NCBI GenBank assembly: GCA_028283825.1
Contig: JAPWJW010000005.1
Location: 806,001 to 870,000, forward strand
Origin: Azospirillaceae bacterium
GTDB taxonomy: Bacteria > Pseudomonadota > Alphaproteobacteria > Azospirillales > Azospirillaceae
Direction: 5' to 3'
Length of the DNA stretch: 64,000 bases
In this document: positions 9,078 through 17,857 of the stretch, in pieces
Layout: each line of letters starts with the position of its first letter
Numbering within the stretch: the first letter of the stretch is position 1
Position numbers and translations under genes: made by a program
Notes under the pieces: generated by a model
Told to the model about the DNA's origin: nothing
The model's database searches: none
The model's input: the letters and a program-made list of their open reading frames with translations, nothing else

Positions 9078-9284
9078 GACAGATGACTCTCAGGGGTAAT
9101 CATTAAATTTATGGGGTGGGACAAGGAAAGCATGGCTTTCATTGGGCTTTTCGCCAGCGCCATACTTTGGGATATATCGGGAATCACGCGGCGGGACCCG
9201 TGTTCTTCCTGCATGGGCTGGATGCCGGGAAAAAAGCACGGCCCACGGGCACGGGACCAGGGGGCGGCGCCCTCTTCACATGCA

Positions 9285-9320
9285 ATTGGGGCGGCGGCCT
9301 GAAAAGACCACCGCCCCAAT
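9285..9320 (-). terminator. Hairpin after TonB copy 2
   Basis: Stem attggggcgg (9285-9294) pairs with ccgccccaat (9311-9320), about 35 bases past the stop of TonB copy 2. No clear T-run follows on the minus strand, so it may act as a weak terminator or a 3' stabilising hairpin. Confidence 0.4.
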
Positions 9321-9355
9321 CGTTGATGCAGACCCGCTGTCGCCGGTCCGGCCCC

Positions 9356-11896
9356 TTAGAAGGAGTACTTGACCTTCACGCCGAAGGTCCGCAGGTCGGG
9401 CAAGGCCGCGATGGCGGCGGAGTTGTAGGTGGCGTGGCTGAAGGTGTTGTTGAACAAGGTGCCGTCGGCCACGCTGGTGTAGTTGTGGTTGTCGAACAGG
9501 TTGGTCACGAACACTTCGGCATTGATGTTGCCGGTGTTCAGGCCGACCCGCAGGTTGACGTTGGTCAGGTCCGGGGACTTCAGGATGTTGGCGGCATCCG
9601 ACCAGACGCCGGACTTGTAGGTGAAGTCGCCACGGATGTAGGCGGTGGAGCCTTCGATCAGATCCAGATCATGGGTGTACTGCAGGCCGATGGCGGCGGA
9701 GTACTTCGACGTCAGCGGGTTTTCCTTGCCGGTGAAGTTGGTGACGCCGGTCAACTGCGTCACCGAGGGCGAGCTCAGGCTTTCGATATAGCTGTCGTTG
9801 ATGGAGCCGCTGGCGTTCAGTTCCAGCCCATGCATCAGGACGGCGGTGATTTCGCCTTCCACGCCGGTCATCTTCACCCGGCCGGCGTTCAGGTTGGCCG
9901 ACACCGTCTGGGTGGAACCGGTGCTGGGGTCGAACACCACCAGCGAGGCGGTGTTGATCTGGTTTTTCCAGACCGCGCGGTAGGCATCCAGGGTGTAGCG
10001 CAGCTTGTTGTCGAACAGCTTGCCCTTGATGCCGATCTCATAATTGTCGATCTGCTCGGGCTGCACTTCGATCTTGTAGCCGTCGGCGGCCGCCGTCTGC
10101 TGCACCAGCGCGGTGCCGGACAGGAAGGCGGTGTTGAAGGCGCCGGGGTTCACGCCCTCGGAATAAGAGGCGTAGACCATGGTGTCGGGCGTGACGTCGT
10201 ACTGGACGATCGCGCGCGGCAGGAAGCTCTGGTACTCGTGGCTGGCGATCTGGCTGCCGCCAGCATAGGTGCCGGCCGGCAGGAAGGTGTTGGAGGTGAC
10301 CGTCAGGCCGCTCGGCGGGGCGTAGGCGTACAGGTGATCGACCTGGTAACGGCCATCGACGCTGACCGTCAGCTTGTCGGTGACCTGGTAGCTGAGGCCG
10401 TAGAACACACCGGCCGTCTTGCTGCGGGTCATGCCGTTGACGGTGGAGAACACCGTCGTGCCCAGGGCGCCGTTGCCGCCGCCCAGGCCGTTCTGGCTCT
10501 TGGCGTCCAGATAGCTGACACCCAGCGTGCCCTTGAACGGGCCCTGGTTGTAGGTCGCGCGCAGTTCCTGCGACACGTCCTCGTTCTTGCGTTCCACCAG
10601 ATAGGGATAGTCGAAGTAGCTGCGCGAACCGGTGCCGCCGAAGGGGTTGGTCTGCGACGTGTCGAAGTAGTTATCCAGGTCGGTCAGCTGGCTATAATAT
10701 TCATGGTTGTAGCCGGTCAGCGAGCTGATGGTCAGGTCGGTGTCCGGCACCTCATAATCCATCGCCAGGTGCACATGGTAGTACTGGCTGACCAGGCCAT
10801 AGCCCTGCGTCCCGTCGCTGGGGTCGATCAGGCGGCCCTTGGGGTTGGCCAGGAAGCTCTTGATATAGGCGTCGTTGGTGGTGTTGGCCGACGGCGAGCC
10901 GATCAGCTTGGGCGCCGTGCCGCAGATGTAGCGGTTGCTGACGGCCACACCCAGCGCGCTGACACCGTTCAGGGTGCAGTTGGACTGGTCGGCGACCACG
11001 ACATTGCCGTTGGCGCCGGTGACCTGGTAGGCCCCGATCAGGCCCTGGGCGGACGGACCGTCATCGTCGGCGGTGATCATGCCGTACAGCTTGGCGGTGA
11101 AGTGCTCGCTGGGCGTGAACTTCAGCGAGACGCTGCCCGACTTGGTTTCCTGGTCGCCCAGGGTCTGGCCCGGCACGCCGGCGTTGGTGTAGGAGCCGTC
11201 CTTGGCGAACTCACGCGCCTCGACCCGGATGCCCAGCTTGTCAGCGACGATGGGGCCGCTGAGTTCGGCCTGGAAGTCGCGGTTGTTGCGGGTGCCCAGC
11301 ATGCCGCTGACCGAACCGCTCCAATCGTCGGTCGGATCCTTGGTGATGACGTTGACGGCGCCGGCGAAGGTCTGGCGGCCGAAATAGGCGCTCTGCGGGC
11401 CCTTCAGCACCTCGACCCGTTCCGGATCGGTGACGTTGCTGATGGCGGTGGCGGAGGACACCGGCACGCCGTCCAGGAAGATCGACGTGGTCTGCGAGGT
11501 GGCGTTGGCCGGGGTGAAGCCGCGGATGATGATCTGCTGGAACGAGCGGTCGTTACGGCCGGCGCCGTTGTTGACGACCTTCATGCCCGGCGTGAAGGCC
11601 GAGATGTCCTGGACGGAAACGATACCGCGGGCGGCGATATCCTCAGACGTCAGCGCGGAGACGGCGACCGGCGTCTTCAGGATGTCTTCGCCGACCTTAC
11701 GGGCGGTGACCACGATTTCCGTCAGTTCATCGCCACCCGCCTGGTCGGCGGCACCCTGGTCGGCAGCCGCGGGAGCAGCGATCTTGCCGTCGGGAATGGC
11801 GGTTTGGGCATTCGCGGATGACGCGGCGCAGGCCACCACGATAGCCAGAATGGACGTCGCCGGGCGGATTCGTCCACGTGCATGAAAAACAGCCAT
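9356..11896 (-). CDS. TonB-dependent outer-membrane receptor, copy 2
   Basis: A protein of 846 residues with the same plan as copy 1: signal peptide (about 1-29), TonB-box-like 'TEIVVTA', plug, barrel, terminal Phe. Long identical runs are shared over the whole length with copy 1. The main differences are an extra few residues after the signal peptide ('IPDGKIAAP') and scattered changes in extracellular-loop-like segments such as 'KLIGSPSANTTND' and 'YSQLTDLDNYF'. This is a recent tandem duplication. Divergence concentrated in loops would change ligand preference, but I cannot measure that here. It shares its upstream region with the divergent esterase gene. Confidence 0.95.
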   Translation of the reverse strand: MAVFHARGRIRPATSILAIVVACAASSANAQTAIPDGKIAAPAAADQGAADQAGGDELTEIVVTARKVGEDILKTPVAVSALTSEDIAARGIVSVQDISAFTPGMKVVNNGAGRNDRSFQQIIIRGFTPANATSQTTSIFLDGVPVSSATAISNVTDPERVEVLKGPQSAYFGRQTFAGAVNVITKDPTDDWSGSVSGMLGTRNNRDFQAELSGPIVADKLGIRVEAREFAKDGSYTNAGVPGQTLGDQETKSGSVSLKFTPSEHFTAKLYGMITADDDGPSAQGLIGAYQVTGANGNVVVADQSNCTLNGVSALGVAVSNRYICGTAPKLIGSPSANTTNDAYIKSFLANPKGRLIDPSDGTQGYGLVSQYYHVHLAMDYEVPDTDLTISSLTGYNHEYYSQLTDLDNYFDTSQTNPFGGTGSRSYFDYPYLVERKNEDVSQELRATYNQGPFKGTLGVSYLDAKSQNGLGGGNGALGTTVFSTVNGMTRSKTAGVFYGLSYQVTDKLTVSVDGRYQVDHLYAYAPPSGLTVTSNTFLPAGTYAGGSQIASHEYQSFLPRAIVQYDVTPDTMVYASYSEGVNPGAFNTAFLSGTALVQQTAAADGYKIEVQPEQIDNYEIGIKGKLFDNKLRYTLDAYRAVWKNQINTASLVVFDPSTGSTQTVSANLNAGRVKMTGVEGEITAVLMHGLELNASGSINDSYIESLSSPSVTQLTGVTNFTGKENPLTSKYSAAIGLQYTHDLDLIEGSTAYIRGDFTYKSGVWSDAANILKSPDLTNVNLRVGLNTGNINAEVFVTNLFDNHNYTSVADGTLFNNTFSHATYNSAAIAALPDLRTFGVKVKYSF

Positions 11897-12224
11897 ATTG
11901 AAGCCCCTGTATTCTGTAGTGTTTTAGGCAGATGTTCTTTTTTAGCACCGGACAGAGTCCAGGCTTTTGTCTTGTAAACTGGGGAGAACCAGTAAACATC
12001 AGCGGATTTATTTGAGTCTTATCCGCGCTTTTGATGGGTGGTGATTTGGGCGATTTTGCCGCGAATGACAATGCCGGCCGGAAATTTCTATCCACGTGAT
12101 GGACAGAACCCTCGCAGGGTTAACCACGGAATTTTATGGGGTGGGACAAGGAAAGCGCGGCTTTCATTGGGCTTTTTAGCCCGTGTCCGCCCTTAAGGAT
12201 ATATCGAAAAAATAAGGAGCAGGG
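11897..12224. promoter_or_regulatory. Divergent promoter region between TonB copy 2 and esterase
   Basis: This 328-base gap carries no gene. It is homologous to 8874-9155. It includes the dyads (c)GGA-N5-TCCA at 11949-11961 and TCCA-N5-TGGA at 12091-12103, and the conserved block 'tggggtgggacaaggaaagc' around 12136-12157. An 'aaggag' ribosome site precedes the esterase ATG at 12225. The upstream dyad could control both genes. Confidence 0.65.
12091..12103. promoter_or_regulatory. LysR-type dyad (T-N11-A form), site 3
   Basis: The sequence tccacgtgatgga lies within ctatccacgtgatggacag, about 200 bases upstream of TonB copy 2 and about 120 bases upstream of the divergent esterase. Confidence 0.6.
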
Positions 12225-13418
12225 ATGAGCACAAATCTACTGCGCACCGCCCTTCTGGGTGCGGTGACAGGGGTAATCGCCGTCGGCATGGCCCCAGGCG
12301 TGGCCAGGGCGGCCGTACCGGCTTGCGTGGAAACGACGCCGCTGCAACGGCCCATCGAGTACGATTCCACCGACATCCTGCCGGATGGGCGGGTGACCTT
12401 CCGCCTGTGCGCACCACAGGCGACGGCCGCCAAGCTGGTCAGCAGCGAGATAGAGGCCGTGCCCGCCGGCTATGACGGCAAGCCCGAGGGCCTGCCCATG
12501 GCCAAGGATGAGTTGGGGTACTGGAGCGTCACGACGCCCACGCCCGTGGCGCCGGGCCCCTACCGCTACGGTTTCAAGGTCGATGGCATCCGGGTGGCCG
12601 ACCCGCAGGTCACCCACTATTCGCAATTCTTCCGGGGCGTGATCTCCACCATCGACATTCCGGGCACGTCGGCGGCGTTCGAATCCTTCCATGCCGACGT
12701 GCCGCACGGCCTGGTGTCCACCCTGGACTATTGGTCGAAATCCCTGGGCATGCAGCGCCGCGCCCACATCTACACCCCGCCGGGCTATGAGGCCGGCAAG
12801 GGCGCCCACCTGCCGGTGCTGTACCTGGTGCACGGCGCCGGCGACAGCGACGACAGCTGGACGTCCATCGGGCATGCGCAATACATCCTCGATAACCTGA
12901 TCGCGGCAGGCAAGGCCAAGCCCATGATCATCGTCATGCCCTTCGGCCACACCCCGGCACGCGAGGGCGTGGAGCGCATGAACAACACCGATTTCGGGGC
13001 CGACCTGCTGGGTGATCTGGTCCCCTATGTCGATGCCCACTTCCGCACCGCCCCCAAGCCGGCGAAACGGGCCATGGCCGGCCTGTCGATGGGCGGCGCC
13101 CACACGCTGCAGTTCGGCCTGCCCCACCCGGAGGTGTTCGGCGCCATCGGCGTCTTCAGCGTCGGCCTGCTGGGCGACGATCCCCTGCCCGCCTATGGTG
13201 CCGCGCACGGCGACGGCCTGAAGAAACGCGGGGAAGCCCACGGCCTGGTCTATTACGCCATCGGCAAGGCCGATCCCTTCCGCAAGCTGGTGGAACCGAC
13301 CGAAAAGATGTTCGACCAGTACGGCATCAAATACGAATTCCATGAGAGCGAGGGCGGCCACACCTGGCAGAACTGGCGCGATTACCTGGTCCTCTTCGCG
13401 CCCAAGCTTTTCCAGTAA
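12225..13418 (+). CDS. Secreted esterase with N-terminal beta-sandwich (feruloyl/enterochelin-esterase-like)
   Basis: A protein of 397 residues. A signal peptide covers about residues 1-27. Residues about 40-130 form an E-set/CBM48-like sandwich ('FRLCAPQATAAKLV', 'GPYRYGFKVDG'). From about 170 the CE1-type alpha/beta hydrolase domain follows, with 'LPVLYLVHGAGD', nucleophile elbow GLSMGG (Ser near 289) and a late His in 'ESEGGHTWQNW'. Such proteins cleave ester bonds of plant phenolic esters or of cyclic siderophores. Being next to and divergent from two TonB receptors suggests it processes a substrate before or after uptake. It is followed by a strong terminator at 13446-13477. Confidence 0.9.
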   Translation: MSTNLLRTALLGAVTGVIAVGMAPGVARAAVPACVETTPLQRPIEYDSTDILPDGRVTFRLCAPQATAAKLVSSEIEAVPAGYDGKPEGLPMAKDELGYWSVTTPTPVAPGPYRYGFKVDGIRVADPQVTHYSQFFRGVISTIDIPGTSAAFESFHADVPHGLVSTLDYWSKSLGMQRRAHIYTPPGYEAGKGAHLPVLYLVHGAGDSDDSWTSIGHAQYILDNLIAAGKAKPMIIVMPFGHTPAREGVERMNNTDFGADLLGDLVPYVDAHFRTAPKPAKRAMAGLSMGGAHTLQFGLPHPEVFGAIGVFSVGLLGDDPLPAYGAAHGDGLKKRGEAHGLVYYAIGKADPFRKLVEPTEKMFDQYGIKYEFHESEGGHTWQNWRDYLVLFAPKLFQ

Positions 13419-13445
13419 GCGACTAATCCTTAAGGGCTTATCCGG

Positions 13446-13477
13446 AATGGCGAAGGCATGCCCTTCGCCATTTCTTT
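13446..13477 (+). terminator. Intrinsic terminator after the esterase
   Basis: A perfect 11-bp stem, aatggcgaagg (13446-13456) with ccttcgccatt (13462-13472), has a 5-base loop and is followed by a T-rich tract (tctttat). Confidence 0.85.
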
Positions 13478-13495
13478 ATGGGTGAAAGGCGCCTG

Positions 13496-13521
13496 TCCAC
13501 CAGGTGGTGACCACCTGGTGG
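13496..13521. promoter_or_regulatory. LysR-type dyad, site 4, inside a longer perfect inverted repeat
   Basis: TCCA-N5-TGGT at 13496-13508 overlaps a perfect inverted repeat of ccaccaggtgg (13497-13507) and ccacctggtgg (13511-13521) around tga. It lies about 180 bases upstream of the first gene of module 1, so it is a good operator candidate for that operon. Confidence 0.6.
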
Positions 13522-13696
13522 TTGTCATTTGACAAGCGCGCGTGTGCGCCAAAAATCCGTCATGTAGAAAATCTGGGCATGCGGCGAACCCGCATCGCCC
13601 CATCCGGACATCAGGAGCCGCGCCCGCCCCCGTGTCGAACATCGCTTTCGACCAGGATCGGTCGTTGCCGCCCACAGCGCAGAAGGACATCGCCGC

Positions 13697-14533
13697 ATGA
13701 CGCAGGCCATTTCGCGCGGCTATGTGCCCGGCCCCCACGGCCAACTCCATTACCGCCAGGCCGGTCCGCAGGGTGCCGTTGCCGGTCGCCCGCTGGTCCT
13801 GTTCCACCAGAACCCGTCCTCCTCTTTCGAGTTCGAGGTGCTGATGGCGGAACTGGCGCGGGACCGCCGGGTCCTGGCCTTCGACACGCCGGGCTACGGC
13901 ATGTCCGACGGCCCGTCGGAACCGCTGAGCATGGCGGGTTACGCCGGCATCCTGGCGGACGCCCTGCCCGCCGTCGGTATCGACAGTGCCCTGGGCTGCG
14001 ACGTCTACGGCTTCCACACCGGCGCGCTGATCGCGGTGGAGGTGGCGCTGGCCCGGCCCGACCTGGTCCGCGCCGTGGCCCTGACCGGCCTGCCCATGCG
14101 CAGCCCGGAGGAACGGGCGGAACGGCTGGCCGCCGCCCGCAACCCCACGCCCCTGGATGAGGCGGGTGAGACGGCGATGGGCCTGGCCCGGCGCCTGTGG
14201 GATTTCGTCGTCGTCAACCGGAGCAAGGGCGTCACGCTGGCCCGCGCCGCGGAAAACTGGATCGACAAGCTGCGCACCCTGGACCGCATCACCTGGGCCT
14301 ATGTCGGGGTGTGGAGCTTCAATTTCGAGGCGCGGATGCCCCTGCTGAAACAGCCCGTGCTGCTGCTTCAGCCCCATGAAGAGATCTTGCGGCAATCGAT
14401 CGCCGCCGTCGCCCTCTGCCCCGACCACCGCGTCGTGGAGATGCCGGAGTGGAGCCGCGACATTTTCGATATCCCGGAAGCGGTCACCCGCATCGGTGAA
14501 GAGTTGCGCCGCTTCCTCGACCAATCACATTGA
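13697..14533 (+). CDS. Alpha/beta-hydrolase-fold protein with His at nucleophile elbow
   Basis: A protein of 278 residues without a signal peptide, so cytoplasmic. The fold is evident from 'LVLFHQNPSSS' (34-43), 'LAFDTPGYGMS' and the elbow 'DVYGFHTGAL' (102-111). The elbow has His107 where the Ser nucleophile normally is (G-F-H-T-G), and no conserved late catalytic His is obvious near the end ('MPEWSRDIFD'). The same H-x-x-P-S-S loop and G-x-H-T-G elbow recur at 19140-19988 and 61788-62624. It is therefore unlikely to be an ordinary esterase. First gene of the module 1 operon, followed after 19 bases by the kinase-like gene. Confidence 0.85.
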   Translation: MTQAISRGYVPGPHGQLHYRQAGPQGAVAGRPLVLFHQNPSSSFEFEVLMAELARDRRVLAFDTPGYGMSDGPSEPLSMAGYAGILADALPAVGIDSALGCDVYGFHTGALIAVEVALARPDLVRAVALTGLPMRSPEERAERLAAARNPTPLDEAGETAMGLARRLWDFVVVNRSKGVTLARAAENWIDKLRTLDRITWAYVGVWSFNFEARMPLLKQPVLLLQPHEEILRQSIAAVALCPDHRVVEMPEWSRDIFDIPEAVTRIGEELRRFLDQSH

Positions 14534-14552
14534 AGCCTTAGGAGTTTTGCTG

Positions 14553-15560
14553 ATGACCGCCCCCACCACCGCCCCCGGCGGCCTCCCCATGGCCAAGATT
14601 TCCCATTCGGTCATGGCGTCCGATTTCCTGGCCGACGAAGTGGCCAAGCGGTACGACATCGCCGGTCCGGTCACCGCCTTCCTGCTGTATCGCGGCATGA
14701 ACGACGTCTACCTGGTGCAGGGCGCCAATGAGCGCTACGCCCTGCGCGTCTGGCGCAAGACCTACCGCGACGTCGATGAGGTGGCGATCGAACTGAACTT
14801 CCTGGATTACCTGCGCCAGCAGAAGTTCCCGGCGTCGGCCGCCGTCCGCACCCGCGAGGGTGAGCTGTACTTCAAGCTTGAGTCGCCCGAAGGCCCGCGC
14901 GCCATCGCCCTGTACGACTGGGCGCCCGGCAAGAAGTTCGGCGAGCGCCTGGACATCGGCACGGCCGAACGCATCGGCGCCGCCTTCGCCCAGATGCACC
15001 TGCACGGCATCACCTACCAGGGCGCCAAGCCCTTCAGCACCGACAATTCCGTGCGGTTCCAGGTGACGGTCCCGGCCCTGCTGAACTTCGTCTACGACCG
15101 GCCCGACGACCTGCGCGACTATGCCATCATCAATGAGCGCCTGGCCCAGCGCCTGATCGACATCCGGTCCGACGACGTGCCCATGGGCATCTGCCACTGC
15201 GACTTCCATTCCAGCAACGTCCACGTGGCGGATGACGGCCAGATCATGCTGCTGGATTTCGATGGTACCGGTGAAGACTATCTCATGCAGGACGTGAAGA
15301 ACTTCGTCTGGGGCAACGTCTTCTACGGCTTCTCCGACAGCTACGGCGAGGCGTTCGAGCGCGGGTACGAAAGTGTCCGCCCCTTCACCGCCGACGAAAA
15401 GCGGCATGGCGAACTGTTCCTGCTGGCCAAGGCGTTCCGCCTGGTCTCCGGCATGGCGGAATCCTCCGCCGCCGTGGGCCGCGGCACGCTGCGGTTCCGC
15501 AACCTGGATTGGTTGGGCGACTACATCAAGTCGCGCGCCCGTCCGCTCGGCCTGCTGTGA
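14553..15560 (+). CDS. APH-family phosphotransferase (kinase-like)
   Basis: A protein of 335 residues, with the start chosen at the ATG at 14553 because an AGGAG site lies just upstream; the open frame extends further back but overlaps the previous gene. The aminoglycoside-phosphotransferase/homoserine-kinase-II fold is shown by 'YALRVWRKTY' (ATP-binding Lys region), the Brenner motif 'HCDFHSSNV' (HxDxxxxN) around residue 215, and 'LLDFDGTG' with the metal-binding Asp. Such enzymes phosphorylate hydroxyl groups of small molecules. In this operon it may activate or detoxify a catabolic intermediate. Confidence 0.85.
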   Translation: MTAPTTAPGGLPMAKISHSVMASDFLADEVAKRYDIAGPVTAFLLYRGMNDVYLVQGANERYALRVWRKTYRDVDEVAIELNFLDYLRQQKFPASAAVRTREGELYFKLESPEGPRAIALYDWAPGKKFGERLDIGTAERIGAAFAQMHLHGITYQGAKPFSTDNSVRFQVTVPALLNFVYDRPDDLRDYAIINERLAQRLIDIRSDDVPMGICHCDFHSSNVHVADDGQIMLLDFDGTGEDYLMQDVKNFVWGNVFYGFSDSYGEAFERGYESVRPFTADEKRHGELFLLAKAFRLVSGMAESSAAVGRGTLRFRNLDWLGDYIKSRARPLGLL

Positions 15561-15572
15561 TCTGACACCGCT

Positions 15573-15606
15573 GAAAGGCAGGGGCGCTCCCCCTACCCTG
15601 CCTTTC
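15573..15606 (+). terminator. Intercistronic hairpin
   Basis: Stem gaaaggcaggg (15573-15583) pairs perfectly with ccctgcctttc (15596-15606), 12 bases past the kinase stop. No T-run follows, so it more likely partly terminates or stabilises the message than ends it. Confidence 0.45.
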
Positions 15607-15656
15607 GGTGGCGGTGACCGGACATCCGGCAAGGCCGTAAACCGCCGAGGTATCCC

Positions 15657-16964
15657 ATGGATGATCTCGCCGCCCTCATGGCGAACGACGAAGAATTACT
15701 GACGGGCCTGCAAAAGAACGGGCCCATCAACCTACCCAGGGCTTATGAAATCATGGACCGGTTCGGCATCGACGGGCTGGTCCTGGGCGATCCGTTGAAC
15801 GTGTTCCACGTGTTGGGTTACTGGCCGCAGATCGGGACCACCCGGCAAGGCCAGCCGCCCACGACGTTCGCCATTTTGACCCGCGACGCGACGCGGCCGC
15901 CGGCCATCGTCACCTCGCACTTCATTTATTACTATACCTTCGTGGACGGTGGCCCGCGTGACCAGGTGGCCGCCTACCTGTTCCAGGACGCGGGCGACCA
16001 GGGGGCGGAGGATTTTGCCCCCGTCTTCCCGGGATTCTTCGCCAGCCGGGGTGCCGCCCCGCTGACGACGGTGGAGGAACGGCGCCGGTCGCGCACCGAC
16101 GCCGCCGTGGCCGGCCGCCCCGTCTTCGCCGATGCCGGCGGCGCACTGAGCCGGGCGCTGCGCGACCTGGGCCTGTGGCAGGGCCGCATCGCCTATGACC
16201 ACGAAGTCACCCGCATGGTGTGCGAGCGGCACGAACGGCCGGGCGAACTGGTCCCGGCCGACAATTTCCTGCGCTGGATCCGCATCGTGAAGTCGCCGCT
16301 GGAACTGGCGCTGATGCGCCGGGGGGCGGAGGCCAACGCGGCGGCGGTGGATGCCGTCATCGCCCAGGTCCGCGCCGGCGTGAATTACCGTGAGATGCGC
16401 CAGCTGTTCGCCCTGGAAAGCGCCCGGCGGGCCAACCGCGCCGTGTTCATGACCATCGACCGCGTCTCCTCCGAACTGCCGACGCAGGACCGGGTGCGCG
16501 AGGGCCAGTCGCTGTTCTTCGACGGCGTCGGCCATTTCCAGAACTATCACGGCGACTATGCCCGCACCGTCTTCGTGGGCGAGCCGGTGGCCGCCGCCCG
16601 CCGCGCCGCTGATGCCGCCGTGGCCGGCTGGAAGGCCATCCGGGAGCAGTTGCGCCCCGGCATGCGTTTCTCCGAAGTCAGCCGCATCGGCCTGGACACG
16701 CTGAAGAAATCCGGTGTCGGCGACATCGTCACCTTCGGCCCCCACAGCGTCGGCCTGATGCACACGGATGAGCCGGGCGAGGTGCGCGGCGGCTTCTACG
16801 GCAAGAACGACCTTGTGCTGGAAGAGAACATGGTCCTGAGCGTCGATTGTCCCTCGCTGGACACCGGCATCGGCGGATCGGTCCATATCGAGGATCTGGT
16901 GGTGATCACCCGCGACGGGGCGGAGCCTATCCACCACCTCGGCAACCACGTCATCATGATTTGA
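15657..16964 (+). CDS. M24-family (Xaa-Pro dipeptidase/creatinase fold) enzyme
   Basis: A protein of 435 residues. The N-terminal creatinase-like domain covers about 1-215 and the pita-bread catalytic domain about 220-435. Metal-ligand positions are visible: Asp near 289 ('FFDGVG'), Asp near 300 ('HGDYART'), His near 363 ('HSVGLMHTDEP') and Glu near 411 ('HIEDLV'). The usual first Glu is Asp here ('LSVDCP', about 395). M24 members cleave Xaa-Pro bonds or, as in creatinase, non-peptide C-N bonds. A second member with the same Asp change is encoded at 41106-42281, in the other LLM module. This suggests hydrolysis of a small C-N-containing intermediate, which is inference. Confidence 0.88.
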   Translation: MDDLAALMANDEELLTGLQKNGPINLPRAYEIMDRFGIDGLVLGDPLNVFHVLGYWPQIGTTRQGQPPTTFAILTRDATRPPAIVTSHFIYYYTFVDGGPRDQVAAYLFQDAGDQGAEDFAPVFPGFFASRGAAPLTTVEERRRSRTDAAVAGRPVFADAGGALSRALRDLGLWQGRIAYDHEVTRMVCERHERPGELVPADNFLRWIRIVKSPLELALMRRGAEANAAAVDAVIAQVRAGVNYREMRQLFALESARRANRAVFMTIDRVSSELPTQDRVREGQSLFFDGVGHFQNYHGDYARTVFVGEPVAAARRAADAAVAGWKAIREQLRPGMRFSEVSRIGLDTLKKSGVGDIVTFGPHSVGLMHTDEPGEVRGGFYGKNDLVLEENMVLSVDCPSLDTGIGGSVHIEDLVVITRDGAEPIHHLGNHVIMI

Positions 16965-16972
16965 GGCGCCCC

Positions 16973-17857
16973 ATGTATCTATCAATCCATATCGACGTTT
17001 CGCCGCAGGACGCGGACAGGGCGCCAATCGACCACCGCGCCGACCGGATCGAGGCGGCCAAGGCCGACTTCGTCCTGCTGGCGCGGGAGACCGACGGCGG
17101 CGGGTTGCAGCCCAGCCGGGTGGAGGCGGTGGTGACACTGCCCTGGATCACCGGCCGGCTGAGCACCCCGGTGGTGGTGGCCGCCCTGCCGGCGCTGCAC
17201 GCCGTGCCCTTCCACATCGCCCGCGCCCTGTCGGCGGCGGATTTCCTGTCCGCCGGCCGCTGCGGCTGGATGCCCATGACCGCCGGCGGTGCGCGGTATG
17301 ACGCCGCCTATGGCGACGGCTACCGCCTGGCCGACGACCAGACCCGCGCCAAGTATGAGGATTTCATCCGTGCCACCCAGGCCCTGTGGGACAGCTGGGA
17401 TGACGACGCCCTGATCATCGACAAGGCCGCCGGCGTCTATCTCGACAGCGCCAAGGTGCGCCGGGTCGATTATCGCGGGCCCTTCTTCTCCAGCATGGGT
17501 CCGCTGAACGCCGCCCGCCCGCCGCAGGGTTATCCCGTGCTGGTGCGCGACCTGGACGACGTGGCCGAAAGTGCCGTGCCCGCCGATGTCGTCCTGGGCA
17601 GCCTGTCCCAGCTGGCGGCGGCCGGCGCCGGCGCGGTGCGCCTGGTGAAGGCGACAGCCGCCACGGTCGACCAGGCCGTGGGCGCCGTCCGGGAAGGTGC
17701 GGCCGATGGCCTGCACCTGGTGGGCGAAAGCGCCCTTGAATTGCTGGAAGCGCTGCGCGCCAAGCACCCCGTGGCCGAAAAGGCCGGGGCCACCGCCCGC
17801 GCGCGCCTGGGGCTGACCAAGCCCGCCAACCCCTATTCGGAAAGGGCCCAGGCCTGA
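16973..17857 (+). CDS. Short luciferase-like monooxygenase family protein (possible partner subunit)
   Basis: A protein of 294 residues, much shorter than the roughly 430-450 of NtaA/SnaA/DszA-type enzymes. The family is recognisable from 'AGRCGWMPMT' (compare RAGWNIVT in the full-length neighbour), 'YEDFIRATQALWDSWDDDALI', 'YRGPF...PLNAARPPQGYPVL' and the C-terminal 'LGLTKPANPYS'. The large C-terminal flavin/insertion region of the full-length enzyme is reduced. Its stop codon overlaps the start of the full-length LLM gene by one base (TGATG), so the two are translationally coupled. This pattern recalls heterodimeric luciferases (LuxA/LuxB), but a decaying duplicate is the alternative. Confidence 0.75.
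   Translation: MYLSIHIDVSPQDADRAPIDHRADRIEAAKADFVLLARETDGGGLQPSRVEAVVTLPWITGRLSTPVVVAALPALHAVPFHIARALSAADFLSAGRCGWMPMTAGGARYDAAYGDGYRLADDQTRAKYEDFIRATQALWDSWDDDALIIDKAAGVYLDSAKVRRVDYRGPFFSSMGPLNAARPPQGYPVLVRDLDDVAESAVPADVVLGSLSQLAAAGAGAVRLVKATAATVDQAVGAVREGAADGLHLVGESALELLEALRAKHPVAEKAGATARARLGLTKPANPYSERAQA

Larger units (their letters stand above)
8874..9355. promoter_or_regulatory. Upstream region of TonB copy 1, duplicated from/with copy 2
   Basis: This 482-base gap has no convincing gene. Bases 8874-9155 match the region upstream of TonB copy 2 (11897-12180), including the blocks 'cctgt', 'gcggatttatttt', 'gaatgacaatgc', 'ctatccacgtgatggacag' and 'tggggtgggacaaggaaagc'. It carries dyads at 8923-8935 (TGGA-N5-TCCA) and 9065-9077 (TCCA-N5-TGGA). 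The remainder holds the tail hairpin of copy 2. It is AT-rich compared with the genes. Confidence 0.65.

Noticed and set aside
9116-11821. A 900-codon open frame antisense to TonB copy 2 (similar long antisense frames at 4256-6016, 7194-8915, 27455-30103)
   Set aside because: These are by-products of high GC third positions opposite real genes; they have Gly/Ala/Val/Arg/His-rich composition without domain signatures, while the sense strands encode clear families.
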